This document shows positions 54,741 to 64,000 of a DNA stretch of 64,000 bases, one piece after another. Within the stretch, counting starts at the first letter, position 1; each line of letters starts with the position of its first letter. The stretch comes from Aselliscus stoliczkanus. Taxonomy: Eukaryota > Chordata > Mammalia > Chiroptera > Hipposideridae. The position numbers were made by a program, and so were the translations under genes. Below the pieces are notes generated by a model that saw only the letters and a list, made by a program, of their open reading frames with translations, searched no databases and was not told where the DNA came from. The stretch covers positions 66,377,478 to 66,441,477 of the forward strand of contig CM066738.1 in the NCBI GenBank assembly GCA_033961575.1, read 5' to 3'.

Positions 54741-57653
54741 ATGAGAATGAAAATAAATCCTACAAATTTTTTGGGATGCAGCAAAAGCAGTAATAAGAGC
54801 GAAATTTACATCATTACAGACCTATCTCATAAAAGAAGAAAAATTCCAGATAGAAAACTTCACATAACACCTCAAAGAACTAGAAAACAAAGAACAAATG
54901 AAGTCCAAAGTCAGCAGAAGGAAGGAAATAGTAAAAATCAGGGAAGAACTAACTGCAATAAAGAACAAAAAGACAATAGAAAAAATGAATGCAATGAAGA
55001 ACTGGTTCTTTGAAAAGATTAATAAAATTGACAAACCCTTGGCTAGACTCACTAAGATAAGAAAAGACACAAATAAATACAACCAGAAATGAAAGAGGGG
55101 AAGTTGCCACAGAAATACAAAGGATCATCCAAGAATACTATGAAGGACTATATGCCACCAAATTCAATAACCTAGAAGAAATGGACATGAAGGCTGAGTC
55201 ATGAAGAACTGGAAAATCTAAATAGACTGAACAACAGTAAGGAAATTGAATCAGTCATCTGAAACCTTCCCCAAAGCCAAAGTCCAGAACCAGATGGCTT
55301 CACTAGTGAATTCTACCAAACAGTCAAAGAGGATCTAATACCTGTCTTGCTCAAACTCTTCCAAAAAAATTGAAGTAGAGACAATACTCCCTAACTCATT
55401 TTATGAGTCCAACATTACTCTGATACCAAAATCTGGTAAGGATAACACAAAAAAAGGAAATTGCAGACCAATATCTCTGATGAATACTGATGCAAAAATC
55501 CTAAATAAAATTCTAGCAAATTGAATAAAACAATGCATTAAAAAGATTATACATCATGACCAAGTGGGGTTCATCTCAGTGGCACAAGCATAGTTCAACA
55601 TATGGAAGTGGATCAATTTAATACACCACATAAACAAAATAAAGGACAAAAATCATATAATTATATCAATAGATGCAGCATTTGAGTAGATACAACATCC
55701 ATTTATGATTAAAACACTTAATAAAATGGGTTTAAAAGGAAAAACCCTTAGTATAATAAAAGCCATATATGACAAATCCTCAGCTAATATCATAATTACT
55801 GGTGAAAAACTGACTCCCTTAGCTCTAAGTTCAGGAACAAGACAGGGCGGTCCCCTATCACCACTGCTTTTCAACGTAGTATTAGAATTCCTAGCCAGAG
55901 GAATCAGGCAAGAGAAAGAAATAAAAGGTATTGGGGTTGCAAATAAAGAAGTTAAATTGTTACTTTTTGCAGATGTGATGATGCCATTAATATATATAGA
56001 AAACTCTAAAGATTCCACCAAAAAGCTTTTAGAAACAATAAACAAATACAGTAAAGTTGTCGGTTACAAACTCAATGCATCAAAGTCCATTGCATTCCTT
56101 TATACTAACAATGAGATCCCAGAAAAAGAAATTTTAAAAAACCCACAACAATTCCTTTTACAATTGCAACAAAAGAATAAAATATCTAGGAATAAACTTA
56201 TCCAAGGATGTGAAGGACCTATACACTGAAAACTATAAGACATTTTTAAAGAAATTGAAGAAGACACAAAGAAATGGAAAGATATTCCATGTTCATGGAT
56301 TGGAAGAATCATCATAGGTAAAATGTCCATATTGCCCAAAGCAATATACAGATTTAATGCAATCCCCATCAAAATCTCAATGGCATTTTTTAAAGAGACA
56401 GAACAAAAAAAAATCATCAGATTTGTATGGAACCACAAAAGACCCCCAATAGCCAGAACAATACTAAAAAAAAAGAACAGTGCTGGAGGTATCACACTCC
56501 CTGACTTCAGCTTGTACTACAGGGCAACAATAATCAAAACAGTATGGTATTGGCAGAAAAACAGACACACACACACCATGGAATAGAATTGAAACCCCAG
56601 AAATAAATCACATAAATATGGAGAGATAATTTTTGACAAAGGAGCCAAAAAATATACAAAGGAGAAAAAACAGCATCTTTAATAAATGATGCTGGGAAAA
56701 CTGAAAGGCACATGCAAAAGAATGAAACTAGACTGCTATCTGTTACCTGTATCAAAATGAACTCAAACTGGATCAAAGACCTAAATATAAGACCTAAAGC
56801 AATAAATTGCATAGAAGAAAACATAGGTACTAAACTTATGGACCTTGGGTTCGAAGAGGATTTTATAAATTTGACTTCAAAGGTAAGGGAAGTAAAACCT
56901 AAAATAAATTAATGGGACTATATCAAACTAAAAAGCTTCTGCACAGCAAAGGAAACCATCAAGATAAAGAGGTAACCAACCAAATGGGTGAAGCTTTTTG
57001 TAAACAACCCCCCCCCAATAAAGGGTTAATATCCAAAATATATAAGGAACTTCTACAACTCAATAAAAGAAAAACAAACAATCCAATGCAAAAATGGGCA
57101 GAGGACCTGAATAGACATTTCTCAAAAGAGGACCAATAGACATGAAAAAATGCTCAACATCTTCAATCATCAGAGAAATGTAAATAAAAACCACAGTGAG
57201 ATATCACCTCACACCAGTTAGAATGGCTATCGTTAACAAGACAAATGATAATAAATATTGGAGAGGCTGTGGAGTAAAGGAACCCTCATACACTGTTGGT
57301 GGAAATGCAAATTGGTGTAGTTGCTATGGAAGGCAGTGTGGATGTTGCTTGAAAAATTAAGAATATAATTATCATATAACCCAGCAATCCCTCTCCTGGG
57401 TATCTATCCCAAAATTTTGAAAACATTTATCCTTAAAGATATATGTACCCTTATGTTCATTACTACTTTATTCATGGTGGCCAAGATATCAAAACAACCA
57501 AAGTGTCCTTCGACAGATGATTGGATAAAGATGATCTGGTATATATACACAGTGGAATACTATTCTTCCATAGGAAAAGATGAAATAGTGCCATTTGCAA
57601 TAACATGGATGGATCTTGAGATTATTATGCTAGGTGAAATAAGTCAGAAATAA
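54741..57653 (+). pseudogene. L1 ORF2 of copy G (reverse transcriptase and C terminus), broken
   Basis: Pieces in order: 54741-55092 (around [14 protein letters not shown], the segment between endonuclease and reverse transcriptase); 55705-56229, 174 codons with [20 protein letters not shown] and the catalytic box altered to FADV (second Asp replaced by Val); 56323-56586 ([15 protein letters not shown]); 56712-57139; and 57417-57653, ending in the CPSTDDWIK and MWYIYTVEYYS-like region. Multiple stops and frameshifts. The Asp-to-Val change would by itself remove reverse-transcriptase activity. Confidence 0.88.
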
Positions 57654-57837
57654 AACGACAGAAACCATATGATTTCACTGATATGTGGGATATAAAACTG
57701 AAAGCAACAAAAGAACAAGACAAATAAACAAAGAAGCAAAAACCGATAGGCATAGACAATAGTTTAGTGGTTACCAGAGGATAAGTGGGGAGGAGGGTGG
57801 TAGGTGAGGTTAAATGGGATCAAATATGTGGTAATGG

Positions 57838-57940
57838 GGGCCAGCCGAGTGGCACGGTGGTTAAGCGCTGGCTTGGGAAGCCAGTGGCCCCGGTTTGGTC
57901 CCACATATGAGGGCCAGTGACACTACCGTCAAAAAATAAA
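57838..57940 (+). mobile_element. Short tRNA-derived SINE inside copy G
   Basis: GGGCCAGCCGAGTGGCACGG, then GGTTTGGTCCCAC (B box one base short) and GTGACACTACCGTC plus an A tail. Duplications ATGTGGTAATGG (57826-57837) and ATGTGGTGATGG (57941-57952), one mismatch. Confidence 0.9.
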
Positions 57941-58086
57941 ATGTGGTGATGGAAGGAGAACTGACTCTGGGTGGTGAACATACGATGTGATATATTGATG
58001 ATATATTACAGAATTGTACACTAGAAATCTATGTAACTTTACTAATCATTGTTACCCCAATAAACTTTAATTTAAAAAATATTACT

Positions 58087-58599
58087 GGGGTTATTAATTA
58101 TGTTTACACTATTATTGTAATTACCACAAAATGGATTCCCTAGAGCTTGCCATATTTGATCTAGAAAAAGTACAGAAGATTCAATTTATTCTAAAGGTAA
58201 GCATGATAATGCCCAATGGAAATAATTTAAGATTTCCAGCCCAGTACCCAATGTATGGTCTCTGTCAAACTCTCAGCCTCTTAGTATTCAGTTTGAACTC
58301 TGTGCTGTGAGTGAAACTCAGATTCATTTTCCTGATACCATAGTTATCTTTTGCAGCATTTTGCAGCATATCTTACTTCAGCATTTTGTTTTGTTCACTT
58401 TGTTTTAATTCAGCCTGGCAACAAGGGATAATTTTGGCATAAAGAAAGTAAGAAATCATCATTGTCTCAGTGGAAATGTATTTTTACCATTGGAAATAAA
58501 TATTAACAATTGATGAGTCTAGTTGGGCAGGGAATCTGTAGCGTACTCAGAAGCTTGACAGTTTGAATACACAAATGGACAATGGTCAGACCATATATA
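58087..58599. other. Unique stretch
   Basis: No gene or repeat recognised. Confidence 0.45.
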
Positions 58600-59000
58600 A
58601 AAGTAAAACTCTGGCTTACAACCTGCAGTAACCAGTTCAGGAAGCCAAACCACAATCTTTGTAGTAACCAGCCTCAAACGGCCAGGATTTGATCAATAGC
58701 TGTCAGCTTCCCTCATTTTTATCCCCACTTCTAACATAAAGAAAGCCAAATATCTGTTCCCTTGGCCAATCACATAGGATGCCCCATTTGTACTTAGCCC
58801 ACTCTTAGCTTCTCCATGCCAAATAGCCTTCCACACAGGGCATACCTGAAACCTCCCCTTTCCCAAGTTCCCCCACTCCTCTTGCCTGCCTGTGAATCTC
58901 ACTCAAAATGCAAATAATGGTGGCTCCCTCCCTTACTGTGGAAAACTCTGATTAAATAGTCTTTGCTTGTTCTCATTAGGTGGCCTTTCATTTATTTCCA
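58600..59000 (+). mobile_element. LTR-like sequence, family not identified
   Basis: The order of signals looks like an LTR 3' half: GTTCAGGAAGCCAAACCAC, CCAATCACATAGGATGCC (CCAAT box-like), a CT-rich block (58850-58880), then CTGATTAAATAGTCTTTGC as a variant polyadenylation region followed by TTGTTCTCATTAGG. No second LTR or gag/pol frame was found. An antisense frame of 127 codons (59316-58933) overlaps its right end and has no motif I know. Confidence 0.4.
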
Positions 59001-60026
59001 TAGACTCCTTCAGTATAGGGACATTTCTGACTAGGTGGGTGATTCTGGGCACAGCCACCTTCACAGCAGTCTCCCTGGTTAGAGTGCCTTGCCAGAGTAT
59101 CTGAAGGGCTTCTTTAAACTTGGGTTTTGTTAAAAAATGATTAAAGAAGACAATTAAGGTGACACAAACAAAATTTACAGTATTTGACACTTCCCAAAGG
59201 AGATAGTCTCCTTTTGGAGAACTACAAAATGAGGCAGAAGGCAGGAAACTTTTAGACAATAAAGAATAAAGAACAAAAAAGAGAAAAATAGAAAGTATCT
59301 GATTGGATGGGGCCACATGGAAGTTGTTTGGAGTAAGGATCAGAATTGGCTTGGCATTTGGGGATCAGCTGACTGGGTATACTGCATTTCTGATCAAGCA
59401 GAGCATTTACAAGGACATGGAATTTATTTAAGTTTTTGTTTGTTGATATGGCATCCCAGGCAGGAGTGGCTCCAACTTGGGTCTCGTGAATTATTTAATC
59501 AGTTTTATAATGGCAACAAAATTGATTAAATGAGAATGAATTCATGCTCTGAACTATATATGTCAATCAAACAGGTAACAAAAAATACATCCAGGTGTAT
59601 CCAAAAAATACATCCAGGTGTATCCAAAACTACCTAGAATGAAGAGACAATGTATATGGTATTAATCCCAATCCTCCTTTGCTAGGGGATTAGTGGAATT
59701 GTTAAATTTCTGCCCTATTCTGTCTTGATTTTCTTCTTTTTTAAATCTGGTCTGTGGCTGGCCTTCCTTGCTTTCTTACACTGGATCTTCTCTTTCAGAT
59801 GCTCTCTGGCAAAATGAGGCTCTCCTGCCTTTTACTTAAGAATGGCTTCTTTCTGTGACAGTAATGGTAGTGGGTTTATAGAAAAGGAAAAACCAACAAC
59901 AAAAACCTTACAATGAATACTTGCTTCAACTAAAGAAATTGCTTCCCTATTTTCAGAAGTAACTGATACTTATTTCTTCTGGCTCTATTAACTGGCTGTA
60001 AAATTCTGGAATTTAAAAAACTATTT
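59001..60026. other. Unknown stretch, possibly ERV-related
   Basis: Contains the antisense 127-codon frame and a sense 70-codon frame (59317-59529) without recognisable domains. There is a short direct repeat of ATACATCCAGGTGTATCCAAA near 59585-59625. Nothing further can be supported. Confidence 0.4.
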
Positions 60027-60035
60027 AAAAGTTTA

Positions 60036-60484
60036 TTTTTTCTGTATTTTGTTTTTTATTTTTAAATTTTTTACTTTATTTTTTAACTAAATTTATTGGG
60101 GTGACATTGGTTGGTAAAATTATATATGTTTCAAGTGTACATTTCTATAATATAATACAGCATTTATTTATTGCATGTGTGTTCACCACCCCAGAATCAG
60201 TTCTCCTTCCTTCACCATATATTTGATCCCCGTTTCCTTCTTCTGCCACCCCCTCCCCTTACCATCTGGTAACCACTAAACTGTTGTCTGAGTTTTTGTT
60301 TCTTTGTTTGTCTTGTTCCTCTGTTGCTTTCAGTTTTATACCCTAAACATAAACCTGAAACAATAATCTGCATAAAAGAAAGCATAGGCACTAAATTTAC
60401 AGACCTTGTGTTCAAAGAGGATTTTATGAATCTGATCTCAAAGGTAAGGAAAGTAAAAGCAAAAATAAATGAATGGGACTATAT
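60036..60484 (-). mobile_element. Twin-primed (5'-inverted) L1 fragment
   Basis: From 60036 to 60341 the sequence is the antisense L1 3' end: T-rich tail, GGGGTGACATTGGTTGG, GTGTTCACCACCCC, CCATCTGGTAACCACTAAAC. At 60341/60342 it switches to sense ORF2 (CCTAAACATAAACCTGAAAC, then GAGGATTTTATGAATCTG), corresponding to the copy G region near 56790-56930. A duplication around AAAAGTTTA is present at 60027-60035 and 60485-60493. The head-to-head layout is the signature of twin priming during L1 insertion. Confidence 0.8.
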
Positions 60485-60493
60485 AAAAGTTTA

Positions 60494-62420
60494 CTTTCTT
60501 GTAGGTTATAGTATGGTATTCTGTAATTCTAAGGGATCGTTATCTTCCTCATACAATTTTACGTTTTCTTGTCTCCTGTTTTCCTCTCCCTTCCCTCTAG
60601 TCCCTGTTTCCAGTCTTTTTCTCTTCTCTCCTGTAATTTCATCGTAAGCAGACATTGATACCACAAATTTGTGTTCTCACATACAGTGAAAAATGGTCAG
60701 TGTTTACAATAGGCTACTCTACTTTACCTAAGGCTGACAATTCCAGGACAATTCAAAACGGAAAAAGCATTAGCCAGAAGAGTTTAAAATGCTACAGTAG
60801 ACTGTTTATCATCTTGTACTCTTGATAACGAAAATATTGTTGGTACTTTTGGTTATTGAAGCTATTTGGGTTTTGATTAATTTTTTAAAAAGTATTTTGA
60901 CTTCCTTTTAAATTAGAGTTTCCTAAGAATAAAGATTGTATCATATAGGGTTAAATGTATAGCAGAATTGCAAAGAATATAGTGGACATATGTTTTTGTC
61001 TTCTCAACATGTCTTCCTTAGACAAATCACCTTTTACCTATGGGCTTCTTGTGAGAACTTAAAACCAGTGACTTTGCCCTTATTGTTAACAACTATCACC
61101 CTCACCCCACCCCAACCACAGGGAAGGATACAAGTCCAGCTTTGATACCAGAGTATTTCTGTCCTTTCCAATAGTCATTGATCCTAGGGCCAACCTGAAA
61201 GACAGGTAGAAGGACCATTAGCTCCCAAGGGCAGGACCGTGGCACCCATTCATATGTATCCATGGTAACTAGTGTGGCACTTGGCCCAGAATTGGCACTA
61301 CATGAATGTTGAGGGAATGAATCTTGGAGATGACTAAATGCTGTGGGGACACTGAAGTCTTCCTCCCTGGCACCAGTGTTTCTTTTCTCATTCTCTCCAT
61401 GTCTTCCTATAGTGTCATTTACATTGCTCCCTTGAATTGGCATTTTTGCTACAAAGTCTCAGTTTAGAGACAAGTACTTACGTTGCTTATAAAAAGATCC
61501 ACTTTTACAGTTACAAAGCTGAGAGATAGAACAGGATCTCAGAAGTACCCTCATCTCATTATGGAGCATTTAAATTTAATTTTAGGGTTTTATTGAATGA
61601 AAATGCTTTGAAAAAAATCATTTATTTTCATGTGTAGTATCTTGAAGGGTATTATAGATGGAAGTAATACTTTGTGTTGTGGTGCTCATGCAGGACTTTA
61701 TGTTTTTTAATCATCATTTAAGACATTTAAGTCTATTTTCTGCACATAGTGGTCAATTAATCCATTGTTTTTCATAGAAGCATTAAGGAAGTTAACTTCC
61801 TTTTTACTATGTATGTCCTGTGTCTGAATTTAGCATTTCCTTGGCATTTTCATAGAGCCTGGGGTCAAATGAATAGCAAACCAGCTAAATATCATAATTT
61901 GAGACAGAATGCTATATTTTTATAGTTGAAATATATATATATGAAGGGATAATGATTTTTGTTCTAATAAAGATTATAAATCAATACTCATTTGGATACA
62001 AAAATAATTTTTTAGTTGTGCCAGCTACCAACATAATTGTTTCTAAAAAAAATCTAATAAATACCTAAAATGGAATTCTTGCTGACTCTGCAAATCTTAC
62101 TTGGTGACTTGTGAGGCAGGTCTTTAAAACTACATAAAACAATAAAGACTCCAGTGTTCAGACAATAAGCTTGCCAGATAACCACATCATCATACAAAAC
62201 AATCATCATACACAAAATCAACATAAAGCAATTTTTTATTATAAAATATATAAATCAGGAAATACGTTCTCTCTATATAAACCAAAGACTCACTTTGCAC
62301 AAATTTTAATCCTTCATTAATACCTTTGTTTTTAGAAATGTATTTATCCTTTTACATTTTTTTTGTCTGTGTTCTAGGATATGTTTACCCAATGCAATGT
62401 GATGTAAATGTTGCAGTTTA
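60494..62420. other. Mostly unique stretch
   Basis: No gene. An L2-like piece lies at 61248-61330. A minus-strand frame of 113 codons (61443-61102) has no recognisable content. Confidence 0.5.
61248..61330 (+). repeat. L2 LINE remnant, sense 3' end
   Basis: GTGTGGCACTTGGCCCAGAA, then TTGGCACTACATGAATGTTG and AGGGAATGAATC, follows the terminal part of L2. Confidence 0.6.
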
Positions 62421-62434
62421 AAATGTACTATTAG

Positions 62435-62536
62435 GGGCCAGCCGAGTGGCATCGTGGTTAAGAGCTGGCTTGGAAAGCCAGTGGCCCTGGTTCGGGTCCC
62501 ACATATGAGGGCCAGTGACACTGCCCTCATAAAAAA
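62435..62536 (+). mobile_element. Short tRNA-derived SINE
   Basis: GGGCCAGCCGAGTGGCATCG, then GGTTCGGGTCCC and GTGACACTGCCCTC plus an A tail, with the exact 14-bp duplication AAATGTACTATTAG at 62421-62434 and 62537-62550. Among the youngest-looking insertions here. Confidence 0.95.
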
Positions 62537-62704
62537 AAATGTACTATTAGGCACCTTTATTGTTTCTCTCCCTTAACCCACAATAATTATTCCAATGACT
62601 GGTAAAAACAAGAAAGAGTGCCAAAGTAAATAAAAGGAATTGTATATTGTAATACACCACTAGTTTGATATAAATTGATTGAATTTTAGCTAACAAATTA
62701 GATT

Positions 62705-62870
62705 ACAAATAGAAACTGAGGGCCTACTATGTGCAATTCATATTGCTGGTTACTGTATTAATTAGAGATGAATAGAACATGTTTGCTATCTTCATGAACT
62801 TTGGATCTAGTTGGAGGGACAAGATATAAATTTACTAAAAGTAATATGATACAGTATGGAGTAAGAAATT
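62705..62870 (-). repeat. L2 LINE remnant, antisense
   Basis: GAGGGCCTACTATGTGCAATTC, then GAGATGAATAGAACATGTTTGC and CTTCATGAACTTTGGATCTAG, is the reverse complement of the L2 3' end. Order is preserved; identity is low. Confidence 0.6.
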
Positions 62871-64000
62871 TTTCCATGCAAGAAATGTTACAAGAATCAG
62901 ATAAATATGATAAATTGCCAAATGTGTGAAAGAAAAAAAGGGATATGGAGTGAAGCTTTACCCTGAGGGGTCTTCTTGAAGAGGAAAAATTTGAATTATC
63001 TTGTAGTATAGCTGAGTTCCAGATAATTTGAGAGGAGACAGGCAGGTTGTTAGATTTAACTGGTATTTTTTCATTAGATAAATATAGAATAAACCTTTTA
63101 TTTACATTTTATAACCAAATTTTGGCATTATTCTACCAGCAAATCATTACTTCTCTTAAGTAAAATTTTAAAATATTTGTTGCATGTTCCTCAGTATATT
63201 TTTATCTGATTATGAAAGTAATTTTTACCCATTATAAATAAACTATAAAATGTTGATAATCCTAAAGAAAATGTAAATACCTCTTAACTTCTACCATTTA
63301 TCATTTTGACACATCTTCTTCTGCTTTTTTTTCTTTTAAAATATTTGTTTTTCTGATAACAAAAGTAATAAAATATACTTACTATAAAAATCAATTACAA
63401 AATTATACATAGAAAGGGCTAGTTTCCTGTGCTTCTCTGTGACAAGCATATTGATATTCGAGTCTGGTATTAACAATTTTAGAACAAACTTTTTGGAACT
63501 TTCAAACTCAGTATGCAGATTTTACAATAATAGGAAATGATGAGGACTATAGCACGATTGTGAATGTACACTCCATCTAAGGCATTCAATTTCAAATGTT
63601 GTTTTATAATGACCAAATAAAATACACGACTGGGCTGTACATGGTCCTGCAGTATTCTCTTCATAGTGCCAATGTAAATAAAATGATATAAGCATTTTAT
63701 AACCCTTTTTCATTTAACTTCATATGAGAATATCTCATGTTCCTGAAATTTCTTTGTAGATGTAATATTTCTGGTTGTATAATATTCCATCAAGTTATTA
63801 TATTGTGATTTACCTAAGTATTCCCATTCTATTCTTATTAAGCATTTATGCTTTTTCAAATTTCATTGTGTACATAAAATTTTATATAGATGGGTACATA
63901 ACAGAAGCTTCAACAGCTCCAAACTGAAATTATTCCAATTTCTACCTAAACTGTTCTTTGTCAGTGTTTCCTGTCGTAGTGTATTATGGCATAATGGATT
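62871..64000. other. AT-rich stretch, probable old repeat in part
   Basis: From about 63140 to 63900 the sequence (for example TGTATAATATTCCATCAAG, then TTGCATGTTCCTCAGTAT) resembles the 3' part of ancient antisense L1-type repeats, but I cannot name a family. No open frame beyond 63 codons. Confidence 0.4.

Larger units (their letters stand above)
54472..58070 (+). mobile_element. 5'-truncated L1 (copy G)
   Basis: Bounded by TTTAAAAAATA(G/T)TACT at 54456-54471 and 58071-58086 (one mismatch in 16). It begins inside the endonuclease region of ORF2 (TCTCTGATCACAAGGC) and continues to a short 3' UTR ending CCCCAATAAACTTTAAT. It carries two SINEs (54624-54726, 57838-57940). It is a different, older subfamily than A-E, with its own 3' end (AGTGGTTACCAGAGG). 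Confidence 0.92.

Noticed and set aside
1..64000. CRISPR arrays, operons, ribosome binding sites or a prokaryotic defence system
   Set aside because: Repeat content, polyadenylated retrocopies and SINEs show mammalian nuclear DNA. No regularly spaced short repeats with unique spacers were seen.

Overview
The window looks like non-genic DNA from a placental mammal that has been filled by retrotransposons. I see no intact host protein-coding gene, no tRNA or rRNA gene and no CRISPR array. The lineage is most likely Laurasiatheria, and a bat is my best guess. The basis is a young tRNA-derived SINE with a GGCCGGCCGAGTGG-type head, a VES-like SINE at 16255-16403, several L1 subfamilies of laurasiatherian type, and older mammalian repeats (MIR, L2, MLT1, mariner). 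The species call is inference; a perissodactyl or another laurasiatherian remains possible.

Layout: 1-2144 is the 5' part of an internally deleted L1 on the minus strand (copy A), followed by an older L1 piece and mostly unique DNA with MIRs, an AT microsatellite, two short SINEs and a mariner remnant. From 5880 to 16690 an old L1 is split by two younger L1 insertions: copy B (6151-9403, internally deleted) and copy C (10605-16163, which itself carries a retrocopied 3' UTR and a SINE). A long SINE lies at 16946-17377. A full-length minus-strand L1 (copy F) fills 18081-25372. Unique DNA to 27850 is followed by a full-length plus-strand L1 (copy D, 27851-34440) and a second internally deleted L1 (copy E, 35029-38283). 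From 38298 come L2 pieces, an MLT1-like LTR (39211-39735) and two old minus-strand L1s (40500-51290). The old L1s are broken by a solo class II LTR, a NAP1L1 processed pseudogene, a processed retroviral transcript and a mariner remnant. The rest holds unique DNA, a long SINE (53871-54343), a 5'-truncated L1 (copy G, 54472-58070) with two SINEs, an LTR-like stretch, a twin-primed L1 and one more short SINE.

Working relations: L1 ORF1p (RNA-binding chaperone) and ORF2p (endonuclease plus reverse transcriptase) mobilise L1 RNA, and in trans the SINEs, the processed pseudogenes, the retroviral RNA and the internally deleted L1s. No ORF2 here is intact. D and F come closest: D keeps an uninterrupted endonuclease domain and F an intact C-terminal segment.

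Most interesting: (1) copies B and E are 3253 and 3255 bp, each with exact 14-bp target-site duplications. They share an ORF1, a damaged endonuclease remnant, no reverse transcriptase, a 3'UTR-like insert and the last codons of ORF2, so they look like a non-autonomous L1 lineage moved in trans. (2) The element at 46809-48117 has the layout of a retroviral RNA copied by L1: R-U5-PBS-short leader-PPT-U3-R-poly(A). (3) The young SINE exists in ~100-bp and ~430-470-bp forms. (4) An antisense frame recurs in the L1 5' UTRs of B, D and E, and in D it stays open across in-frame tandem units.
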